NCBI GenBank assembly: GCA_035547755.1 | Contig: DASZUG010000061.1 | Coordinates: forward strand, 135,258-199,257 | DNA from: Mesorhizobium_L sp035547755 | Lineage (GTDB): Bacteria > Pseudomonadota > Alphaproteobacteria > Rhizobiales > Rhizobiaceae | Reading direction: 5' to 3' | DNA: 64,000 nt | Shown here: positions 41,881 through 53,000 of the stretch, piece by piece | How the letters are laid out: every line of letters starts with the position of its first letter | How positions within the stretch are numbered: position 1 is the stretch's first letter | Made by a program: the position numbers and the translations under genes | Notes under the pieces: model-generated | What the model saw: the letters and a program-made list of their open reading frames with translations, nothing else | What the model was told of the DNA's origin: nothing | Database searches by the model: none

Positions 41881-43947
41881 ATGTCCGTTTTCGTGCCACG
41901 GCTGCGAGCCGATCTACACTTCGTAACACGCCGATCCCGATCTGAGCACGAAGTGCTCATCGAAGACGCGCTTACAGGCGGCTTCATGGAAACCGATCGC
42001 GCCACAGCTTCTTTCGCCCGCCTGCTGGACGGCAGGCATACGCCGGAGGCCGCGTATAAACGGCTACTCCGCGACTTTCCCGACGCTCCGCTTCAAGAAG
42101 CGGAGATTCCCTTCCTGCTGGAGGAACTGCAGCGCCAGGGCATGCTGGAGGAAAGCGAAGCCGGCCCGCCGCGGCTGATGCCCGGCCGCCGGCTTGGGCC
42201 GGTTTCCCAGCGCATCCGCCTCGGAGCCTGGAATTCGGTGTTCGGATGGCTCGCCGGCCATCTACATTGGCTCTACGGCCCCCTCGGGTTGATTGGCTGG
42301 CTGGCGCTCATCATCGTTGCTGGTGGACAATTATGGGCGCAATGGCCTGTCTTTCGAAGCGAAATCGGTTCGTTGTTCACCCTCAATGCTATTTTGTGGT
42401 TCTGGCTGGCCTGGCTCGTCAGCAAGGCGTGGCATGAGTGTCAGCACGGAATCGTGGCCCGCCTCTACGGCGTCGATGTGCGCGAGATCGGTGTGTTGTT
42501 CATCCTTTTCGTGCCGTTGGGAGCCTATGTCGATGTGACAGGCGTCTGGCGTCTCGAAAACAAATGGCAGCGGCTGCATATCACGGCAGCGGGCATCATC
42601 GGCGAGATCGCCCTCGGTGCGGCGGCGATCCTGCTCTGGTCGCGCGCGGAGCCGGGGGAATGGCGCACATTCCTGCAGGCGCTGGCAGTGGCGACGACGC
42701 TGAGCACAGTCGTCTTCAATGCCAATCCGCTCATGCGCTATGATGGCTACTATGCGCTTGTCGATCTGCTTGGCATTCCCAACCTCTATCAGAGGGGTCT
42801 CGGCGCCATTCGAACATCCGTGGTTCGTTGGCTGACAGGGACTGGGATTGGCCAACGCGAGAGCATGACCGTTCGCGTCTACGGCTTATGCGCTGCCCTT
42901 TGGCGTATCCTGCTTGCCCTCAGTCTGACGGTAGTCGCGGCCCGTCTGGCTTTCGGTTTCGGCCTTTTGCTCGGCATCTTCGTCCTATGGGGATTGCTTG
43001 TCGCTCCGCTGGTGAGGGTATCGAAGATCGTATGGCGACTCGGCATTGAAGCGCGGCGGAAGGCATTGCTGCATGTCGCCGGGGTCGCTGCCGCATTGGG
43101 CGCGCTTTGGTTCATGCCCATTCCCACATGGATATCCGCCCCCGGCGTGGTCCAATATCACGATAGTCTGTCGGTGCGCGCCGAAAGTGCCGGAGAGGTG
43201 ACGCATATCAATGTCCATGAAGGCTCGCTCGTGCGAGCGGGGGAGACCGTCGCGCTCCTCCAGAACAAAGCCCTGGCGGCGGAGTTCCAAAGGCTCACCG
43301 CCCGGCGCGACCTGGCGAGACTCGAGCTTTCCGATGCGCGGTTCCAGAACGATCCGACAGGCGCCGAAAACGCGGCCGGCGAACTCAATGCGGCAGAGCA
43401 GGAACTCGCCGAGGCGAAGGAACGCATGGACAAGCTCACCGTCGTCGCCCCACGGGGCGGCATGATTCTCGACAAGGATCTCCCGTCGCGGAAGGGCGCC
43501 TGGATCAAGCGCGGGGGAGAGATTGTCGAGATCGGTGACAGAGCACAATTGGAAATTCAAGCATGGCTGCTGCCCTCCGAAGCTCGCTTGCTCAAATCCA
43601 CGGACATGGAACTGACCTTCAGGCAGGCCGATTTCGGCGCCACGCGCGGCGCGGTCATTCTCGAGCGTCTTGAGCCCGTCGCCAGTCGGAAACTACCGCC
43701 GCTGCAGGTGACGGCCGAGGGCGGCGGCCCGCTGGCGGTGGATGTTCGCGAAAAGGAACATCAACTCGTGGATGCCCGGTTTCTCGCGATCTTCAAGCCG
43801 GCAGGCGTCGTCGAAGGCTGGTATCCCGGCATGCCCGGGAAGCTTGTTTCGAGATTCAAATGGACAACTGTCGGAGCACGGATTCGCGACTGGGCCGACA
43901 GAATAGATTTCCGTGATCCCGCCCATTGGAAGGTCCGCCGCTGGTGA
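41881..43947 (+). CDS. M50 (site-2-protease-like) membrane peptidase fused to HlyD domain
   Basis: 688 residues. N-terminal cytosolic domain (~1-115) with a PqqD-like helical look (ETDRATASFARLLDGRHTPEAAYKRL). Membrane peptidase core ~125-400: HECQH at 185-189 matches HExxH, and NANPLMRYDG at 280-289 matches the NxxPxxxxDG second motif of S2P. Then a periplasmic HlyD part (~420-640): PGVVQYHDSLSVRAESAGEVTHINVHEGSLVRAGETVALL, coiled coil ~460-520, LTVVAPRGGMILDKDLPSRKGAWIKRGGEIVEIG. Zn ligands are intact, so it may be an active protease. Starts directly at the previous stop; 56 bases before the giant substrate gene. The best candidate for the engine or signal processor of the export route. Confidence 0.9.
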   Translation: MSVFVPRLRADLHFVTRRSRSEHEVLIEDALTGGFMETDRATASFARLLDGRHTPEAAYKRLLRDFPDAPLQEAEIPFLLEELQRQGMLEESEAGPPRLMPGRRLGPVSQRIRLGAWNSVFGWLAGHLHWLYGPLGLIGWLALIIVAGGQLWAQWPVFRSEIGSLFTLNAILWFWLAWLVSKAWHECQHGIVARLYGVDVREIGVLFILFVPLGAYVDVTGVWRLENKWQRLHITAAGIIGEIALGAAAILLWSRAEPGEWRTFLQALAVATTLSTVVFNANPLMRYDGYYALVDLLGIPNLYQRGLGAIRTSVVRWLTGTGIGQRESMTVRVYGLCAALWRILLALSLTVVAARLAFGFGLLLGIFVLWGLLVAPLVRVSKIVWRLGIEARRKALLHVAGVAAALGALWFMPIPTWISAPGVVQYHDSLSVRAESAGEVTHINVHEGSLVRAGETVALLQNKALAAEFQRLTARRDLARLELSDARFQNDPTGAENAAGELNAAEQELAEAKERMDKLTVVAPRGGMILDKDLPSRKGAWIKRGGEIVEIGDRAQLEIQAWLLPSEARLLKSTDMELTFRQADFGATRGAVILERLEPVASRKLPPLQVTAEGGGPLAVDVREKEHQLVDARFLAIFKPAGVVEGWYPGMPGKLVSRFKWTTVGARIRDWADRIDFRDPAHWKVRRW

Positions 43948-44003
43948 GGTCATCCGATAAAGTTCGGCTAGGGCTCAGGGGCTAATCGATCGGGAGAAGC
44001 GAC

Positions 44004-47000
44004 ATGTCGTTTCATGACGTATCATACAGAACCCGCATCCGGCGTCTCGAAGACCGTCTTCTTTTGAATGCGACTCCCGAAGCTGCGGTCGTTGATCTGC
44101 CGGACCACTCGCTCATCAACGAAAGCTTCACCTTTGGCGTCACGTTCGACAACACGGCGGCGCCGACGGACCCGCAGGGAACCGGATACGGTCCTTTTGT
44201 CGACGTGACAGTCGGACCCGGCATCGACGTCCAGAGCATCAAGTATCACGGCTCGTCCGTCCAGGCCGAGGCAGTTGCGACCTGGAACGGATCGCAATGG
44301 GTGGACGATAGCGGAAAGGCCGTCACGCAGCACCCGCTGCAATCCTCGATGAACTTGCCGACGGGGACGAATGTCGGCGAGACCTGGCTAACGGTCCTTG
44401 CGCCTTTCGGCAGCTATACGCCGGAACAACCGACGATCCGTCTCGACTTCACGGCGGAACTGGAACAAAGTCCGGACGGGAGCCAACCCGGCGCAATTCC
44501 GGGGGATCCGATCGAAGTTACAGCCCGTGGAGGCTTCCAGTTCGGCATCGACCCGCTGGACAATCCGTCCACCGATGCGCCCATTCAGCAGACCTCGGAC
44601 AATACAGGCGAAATCACGCCTGTCGTCGTCGAACTCGACAAGGAGGTTCAACTCCCCGAGAGCGAGACTGCGCAAGGGCCGAATTTTCCGTTCACCTATA
44701 CGATCACCGCCGATGTCGCGACCGGCGTGACGCTCACCGACGTCCATATTCAGGATCTGCTGCCGGATAATCTCTATTTCCTGAACGCGACGACCAACAT
44801 AGCCGCTTCTTCGCAGATCGCCCCAGGCGTCGACGGAACAGCCCCCGGCGTTCCAGGAACCGGCCTTGGGCCGAACCACGTTCCGACCACCGCGGAGTGG
44901 AACTTCGCCAGCGTCACCGGCCAGGAAGGTGACGACATTATCATAACCGTGACGGCCTACGCACCGGAACGGGATGCGTCGCGCGATCCGGTGATCGACC
45001 CGGACAACCCGGCGACTGCCATTGCCACCAATGATGCGACGATCGACGCGAATTACGAGGGTACCTCGGTCGACAACACGACCGGCGGCGCGCTCGAAGA
45101 CAGCGTCGACATCGCCATCCGACCCTATACGGTGCTAAAGCATGTTTCCGTCGAGGGCGGAGGACCGGCCGTGCCGGGCAAATATCTCCGCTACGAGGTC
45201 GACATCGATGTATCGGACTATGAGGCGTTCCAGGACGCCGTGGTCAACGACGTTCTCTCCGACGGCCTCACCCTCGATACGACGGACAATGGCACCCTTG
45301 ACCACTCGGTCGTGCTTCAGGTGGAAGAAAACGGCCAGGTCTTTCTGATCAATCTGAGGAATACGCTTCTGCCGGGGAAGGAGACGGAGCTGACATCCAG
45401 CTTCCAGGCGGACGGTGGCGAGGCGCTGGGTTTCTATCTCAGTGCGGCGCTGCGTAATAACGGCTATGACGACAGGCTGCTCGGCGACCTTTTCGACGGA
45501 GACAGCCAGCAAGGCCCCACCCATCTTACTCTCGTTTACTATGCGCATATCGATGAAAACTTCCGGGAGGCCGGGCGCGGGCCGGTCGTCGATAATGATC
45601 ATGTCAGCAATGCGGTCGACATGGCCGCTGACAGCGCCACCAGCGGAAATCCATCGCAAACCGACGGGTCACAGAGCGACACGGTGATACCCGCTCCGGC
45701 TCCCGCCAAGTCGATCTATGCCGTAAACGGCGTTCTTGGCGATCCTGGCACCATCTCGCCGGGCGACGAGGTGACCTATCGTATCCACCTCGACCTCTCG
45801 ACGAACGACGTCGACAATTTGTCGATCTCGGACTACCTGCCGAGCCCGGTCTTCGACGTCGACGGCAATGGGACCGGCTTCGTCTTCAGCGATACGCAAA
45901 GCGGCGTGCCGGCGGCCTACACGATCATTCGCGGCCCGGACGATACCCTCACCGGGGCGAGCGGCATAGCCGGGATCCCCATCGTCGTGACGGACGGAGC
46001 CGGCAACGCCATCATCTTGAACTTTGCCGATTTCAACGAGGCGGCCAGCCAGGGCGGAACGATCGACCTCCTTTATACGGTCACGGCCACCGATGCACCG
46101 TTCGCCGATGGGCTGCTGCTGGTCAATCAGGCCATCGTGCAGACCGGCAACAGCACGGAGGAGGTTGCGAACGAACAGGAATTCTCGAACGAGGTCATTC
46201 TCCACCAACCTGACCTCTCCCTGACGAAAGGCGCCGTTGCCACCGACGCGAATGGCGCGGTCGACAATTCGTTCGGTTTCGACCCCACCGAAACGGGCCC
46301 GTCGAAGATCTCGTTCGACCTGAACACGCCCGGATTCACCGTCACTTCGCCGCTAACGTCCGATGATCTGGCGGCAAACCCGATCAGCAGCGACCTTTCA
46401 GGCTATGACGCCGGCGATACCGTCAAGTTCGCGATCGTCGTCGACAATACAGGCCACCAGGATGCCTTCGACGTCCTGATCCACGATCAACTCCCGTCGA
46501 ATTTCGCCATTGGACCCGGCGGACTTGCTCTCGACATCCGCTATGGCGACGGCACGCAGATCACCGATTACAGCGGTGATCTTTTCGGCGCCGGCATCCT
46601 CATCGGCGACGGCGCGGGCACGGGCTCGATCGCCGCCGACGGCGCCAATGACGGTCACAACATCATCATCGTGACATACAACCTCGTCGCCACGGCTGAC
46701 GTCGCGCCGGGCACGACGGTCAACAATAGCGCCGAACTCGTCTCCTACGCCGCGATCGAGGGTGGAAACGACTTCACGGACGGCGTCGAGGGCCATTTCA
46801 CCGACCAGGTCGAATTGACGTCGCAAGGCGTGGACATCGCAAAGAGGTTGATCGACACCGATCAGGACTTCACCGCCGGCAACGATCTGACGATCGGCGA
46901 AACGGGGACATTCCAGATTGAGGTGACGGTCCCTGACGGTCAGACCACGGCGACCATCGCCGACACCCTTCCCACGGGCCTGGCTCTTGTCGGAGCACCG

Positions 47001-50000
47001 GTTTTGCGGATGACCTTTGTCAACGCCGCCGGCGAAACCGTCACCTTCTCCGGCATGCTGCAGCAAGGAGGCGTCACCCTCGCCGACGGCAGCACGCTCG
47101 CGTTCACTCCCACGGCCAACGGCTTTACCATCGACTTCAGCAATATCCTGGCCAATGCAGGTGCGGGTACGGATCTTTCCGGCCAGACGTTCGCCATTCA
47201 ATACACCGTCCAGGCGACGGACGATCCGGCGCTTTCCGCCGGCGATCATATCAGCAATTCGGCGACGCTGACGACGCCGACGACCGGAACCACCAATCCT
47301 GTCAGCGCGCCCGTCGATATTGTCGAGCCGGATCTGACGGTCACCAAGCAGTTCATCTCCGACACAGTACAGGCCAACGACACCTCGACGATGCGTCTGT
47401 CCATACAGAACGGATCAGGGACGTTCGACACCACGTCGTTCGGGTTGCAACTGAGTGACGACGATCTCCCGACCGACGTGTTCAGCAGCGTCGTCCTGGC
47501 GAGCGTTTCCGGCACGGGAAACGTTGACGAGAACCTCGTGACGGTATCGATCGTCAATGCGGGTGACCACTATGAGATACGCGTCCTGGCCGACCCGACC
47601 TTTGCCATCGCGCCGGGTGAACGACTTGATCTCGAATTCACGCTGCAGGTAGCGCCGGACGTGGACGAGGGAACGGTCGTAAACAACACGGCAACGGTCG
47701 ACAGCTACACTTCCCTTTCCGGCGTTCAACCCGTCGAGCGCACTTTCGGCCCCGAACAGGGCAGCGACACGCTCACCGTCGAAAGCCCTACCGTCACCAA
47801 GACGCTGATCGACACTTCCTATGGCGGGACGGAAAACCTGTTGCCCGGCGATCAGGGATATCAGGCAGATGCCGACCCCAATGTCCTCGTCGGCGAGATA
47901 GTCACTTATCAACTGCGCGTTTCCGTGCCGCGCGGCGTGGCGAACGATGTCGTCGTCTATGATGATACCGACTTCCTGTCCGACCCTACCGCACAGGGCA
48001 TCATACAGCTTCTAGCCGTCGATCGCGTCGCCGTCGGAAGTTCGCTTACTCTCAACAACGGCGCCGGCCCCACGATCCAGATCGTCGACACCAATGGCGA
48101 CGGTATCGCCAATCGTCTGATTGTCGACTTCGGCACGATCACAAATACCGCCACATCGACGGATCCCGATCCGGATGCTGAATCCATCGTCCTGATCCTG
48201 CGCGCACAAGTGATGAACGTGCCGCAAACCGACGATGGCGACGTCAATGTAAACGGTGCGGCGGTAACCTTCACTGTCGGCGATACCCCGGTTTTCGACC
48301 TGGACAACGCCAGCACGGCGACTGTCACCATACACGAGCCGGCGATCGACGTGAGCAAGACGGCGACGACGCCGGATTCGACCACGGACGCGGGAGACGT
48401 CGTCACCTATACGCTGACGCTCAGCCATGACGCCATATCCAGCGCCGATGGCTTCGCCCTCGATCTGACGGACCAGTTACCGGCAGGCATGGAACTCATC
48501 GCCGGTTCTGCGACGGTCGACGGAGGCGCCCCCGTCTTTGGCCTCGATCCCCTGGTTGCCGGTGACGTGATGCTCGACGTCGCCAACAACCGCGTGCTCG
48601 TCAGCGGATTTGATCTCGGCCTTCACCAGATCGTCACGATCACCTACCAGGCCCGCGTCGCCAACGACGTGGTTGCGGGCCAGGCTCTCACCAACACGGT
48701 CGACCTCACCTACAAATCCCTGCCGGCCTCCGACCCGGTCGATGACGCCGATCCATCAATCGCAGCCGGCATCCCGGGAGCCGTGAGCGAAGCCAGGGAT
48801 GGCTCCGACGGCGGCCCGCGCACAGACCAGAGCTTGCTCAACAACTATGCCTTCGAAACCACCTCGACAGTCAACATCGCCGTCCCCGGTCCCATTTCGA
48901 AGACCAGCGATCATTCCACCTATACGATCGGCGACCAGATCTTCTATACGATCGAAATTCCTGTCATCGAGGGAATGACCGTCAATCCCGTGCTGACCGA
49001 TATTCTGCCGACGGGGCAGGATTTCATCGAGGGTAGCGGAAATATCATCGCCGCCGACGGGACTGTTCTGACCGGCGCCTTCACCCAGGCTGGTCAGACG
49101 CTGACGCTGGACGGCGACACGTTCATCACCGCCGCCGACAACAATGAAACCAACGATTTCATTCGCGTCACATTCCAGGCAAGAGTCCTGAATTCGGCCG
49201 ACAACAACAATGGCGACGTCAAGGTCAATACGGCGACATTCACCTCCGATAATGTCCCGGCTCGCACGGCCACCGCTTCGATCGGGATTACCGAGCCCGA
49301 CTTGGTCATCACGAAAACCAATGACGCCACCGGCCCCGTGGATGCGGGCGATGTCATCACCTATACGGTTACGACGGCACACGCCGCCGACTCTTCGTCG
49401 GAAGCTTTCGAATATTCGTTCGCCGACAGCTTGCCGAATGGTCTTCAGCCACTCGGCATCATCAGCGCGACGCTGAACGGCGTCGACGTCAGCGATCAGA
49501 TCGGCTTCAACAACGCCGGGGTCTTCTCGTTGAGCGGCGCCGATCTCGACATTCCGCTCGGTGCATCCCTTGTCGTCGTCTATCAAGTCAAGGTGCTCGA
49601 TACGATAGGTCCGAATGAAACGATCGGAAACGCCGTCATTGGGAGTTGGAGTTCGCTGGATGGCCAGGTTCGGCCGGGCGCCGCCGATGGCGAACGAACT
49701 GGAACGCTCCCCACTGATGACGTCAATGACTATCTCGCCGGCGCACAGGACGCGATCGAGACTTCGGGCGAACTGAGCATGGTAAAATCGGTCGATGCAG
49801 ACGATACGGAATTCGCGGTCGGAGAGGCGGTCAACTACAATCTCGATATTTCCGTTTTTGAAGGCACCCTCAACAATGTCGTGATCACCGACGACATCGC
49901 GCCTGGCCTTCGGGTTGATCTTAATTCGCTTTCCGTTGTCAATGTCGGATTTGCGGGAGCCGCCGTGAGGATCGTCAATCCTACCCTGACGGTCAATGCG

Positions 50001-53000
50001 GAGGGCCACACCGTTCTTACCTTCGAGCTCGATAACGATCCCGGGACAAGCGGTTCCCAGATCGTCAATCCCGGCGATCCGGCCGGCAGCACGGCCGACA
50101 ATGACACGATCCGCATTTCCTATCGTGCGGTGGTTGAGGACGATTTTGTCAACCAAGGCGGCGTGCAACAGTCCAACGTCGCCAGTGTCGATGCAGACGC
50201 TGTGGCTTTGGCGACCGGCTCGGCCGAGATTACAGTCGTTGAGCCGGACATCGCGATCGGCAAGCAGATCACGTCGCCGGCGGGAGATGTGGATGCGGGC
50301 GACGTCATCGATTACCAGGTGACGCTGACCAACAACGGCGCTTCGGAGGCCTATGACGTCACCTTCGCCGACCAGGCGCCGGCGGACACGATCTTCATCG
50401 GCACGGTGACGGCGGTGGACGGCGCCGGTGCGACCGTCGGTACATTTACCGTCGGCCCGGGCGGACGACTGATTTCCGGTTCCGGCTTTGACATCGCCGT
50501 TGGCGAGACGGTGACGATCACCTATTCGGTGCAGGTCGAGGACAGCGTCACCCCAAGCGAGACGCTGACCAATTCTGCCGAAGTGCGCTGGACCTCGACG
50601 CCAGGCGCCAATCCCGACAAGCGCACCGGCGACGACGGGCCAGGGCCCGACGCCTCGGTCCTCGACAACTACGCCTCGACGGCAAGCGCATCGGTCGAAA
50701 GCGGCTTTGCCGATCTCGGCGCTACCAAGCAACTGGTCACGACGAGCCTCAACGGCGACGCCAGCCCCGACGTAGTGGTGGGCGAGACCGCCACCTTCGA
50801 GATCGGCGTCACCGTGACCGAAGGGACGACACCGGGCGTGGTGATAACCGATCAGCTCACCGACGGCCTCACTTACATTCCAGGCTCGGTCACGGTGATC
50901 GCCCCAGCCGGCACCTTGTTCGATGGCCGGACGACGCTCGATCCCTCCGCTATCGTCTACGACGCCGCCAACGACCGGCTGATCATCACCCTCGGCACGG
51001 TCACGCTGCCCGGCAGCAATGACAGCACGCCCGGCGCTGTCGACACTGGCGTGATCACGTTGCGCTATCAGGGCGTGGTGAGCGATCAACTGTCGAATCA
51101 GGAGGGCGTGGTCCTTTCCAACAGCGTAACCGCTACGTCGACCTCTCCGGATATAGGTCCGGCGGCTGCCGGCCCGGTCAGCCTGACCGTCAACGAGCCG
51201 GACATCGCGATCGGCAAGCAGATCACGTCGCCGGCGGGAGATGTGGATGCGGGCGACGTCATCGATTACCAGGTGACTCTGACCAACAACGGCGCTTCGG
51301 AGGCCTATGACGTCACCTTCGCCGACCAGGCGCCGGCGGACACGATCTTCATCGGCAACGTGACGGCGGTGGACGGCGCCGGCGCGACCGTCGGTATGTT
51401 TACCGTCGGCCCGGGCGGACGACTGATTTCCGGTTCCGGCTTTGACATCGCCGTCGGCGAGACGGTGACGATCACCTATTCGGTGCAGGTCGAGGACAGC
51501 GTCACCCCGAGCGAGACGCTGACCAATTCTGCGGAAGTGCGCTGGACCTCGACGCCAGGCGCCAATCCCGACGAGCGCACCGGCGACGACGGACCAGGGC
51601 CCGACGCCTCGGTCCTCGACAACTACGCCTCGACGGCAAGCGCATCGGTCGAAAGCGGCGCGTTCACCGTCCAGGTCGGCAAGGATCTTATCGGGAGCAG
51701 TGTTGTCCAGACCTCAGGGACCGCCGTCGCCGTAGGCGAAACCGCGACCTTCCGTGTGCGTATCGACCTGGCCGAAGGCACGACCGAGGACCTGGCGCTG
51801 CGCGACATGCTGCCGGAAGGGCAGACGTTCCTGCCGGGCTCGATCCAGATTGTCCGTGGAAACAGCGGGCAGACAACTTCGCTCGATCCTGCCAACGCCT
51901 TCATCCTTCCGGGGACGAACACGCTTGTGATCCGGCTCGGCGACGTGGTGAACCCGGGCGACAATATCGCCTCCAACGACTTCCTGGATGTCATCTATAA
52001 AGTGGTCGTCGACAACAATCCTTCGGCCGTCCACGACGGTGCGACGCTGACCAATACCGTGACGGCGTTCACCAACGGGGTGGCGAATGACAGCGCCAGC
52101 GCGGAAATTTCGGTTGTCGAGCCGGAGTTGAACATCACCAAGACGGCCGACGGGGCGTTTGCCGCGATAGGCGAACCCATGTCCTATCGGATAGAAGTGT
52201 CCCACACCGCAAATTCGCATGTGGATGCGTTCGATCTGACGATCTCGGATCCTTTCGACGATCCGCTGATGCGGTTGGACCCCAATTCAATTACCGCGAC
52301 GGTGATCGGAGCGCCTGGACTTCAGGCCACCATTGAACTCGCAGGATCCGGTTTCCGCGTGACCCTTCCCTCGCTGCCGCTGACGGCCCGTTTGGTCATC
52401 GATTTCCAGGCCACGCCTGTATCGGCGGGCGTTGCGAACGGGGCGACCACCTTAAACACCACCGACCTGGCATATGATTCCATTCCTCAAACGCAGATTC
52501 CGGACGAGCAGCGCCATTACTCCGATTCCGATGATGCGGCGGTGATTATTGCAGGTCCGGATCTGCGCGTCGTCAAGGACGCATCCGTAACGACCATCGA
52601 GCCGGGAGATGCGTTCTCCTATACGATCCAGGTCTTCAACAAGGGCGCGCCGGGCGTGGATGCGGGCTCGATCGAAACCGCGCGCAATGTGGTCCTGACC
52701 GATACGCTGCCTGAGGATGTGCAACTGCTCGGCGTCACGGTCAACGGCGTCAGCGTTACGCCGGTTTTCATTCCCGGCACGCGCCAGTTCTCCATCGATC
52801 TCGGCACGCTGGACGCCGAACAGACGGCGAACGTCGTTCTGATCGCGCGGCTTAACGATCCCCTGTCTCCGGTTGTCGACCCCGGAGACAGGGAACTCAT
52901 TCTCATCAACACCGCGACGGCTACGCTCGAGCAAGACGACCCGACGCCACAGGACAACACCGATACCGCGGCTGTCATCCCCCTATCCGGCGGGCGGCCG

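Noticed and set aside
48756..51089. 777-residue open frame on the minus strand inside the giant gene
   Set aside because: Antisense shadow. The plus strand has clear repeated domains; the minus translation is Arg/His/Gly-rich and featureless, as expected from GC-biased codon positions.
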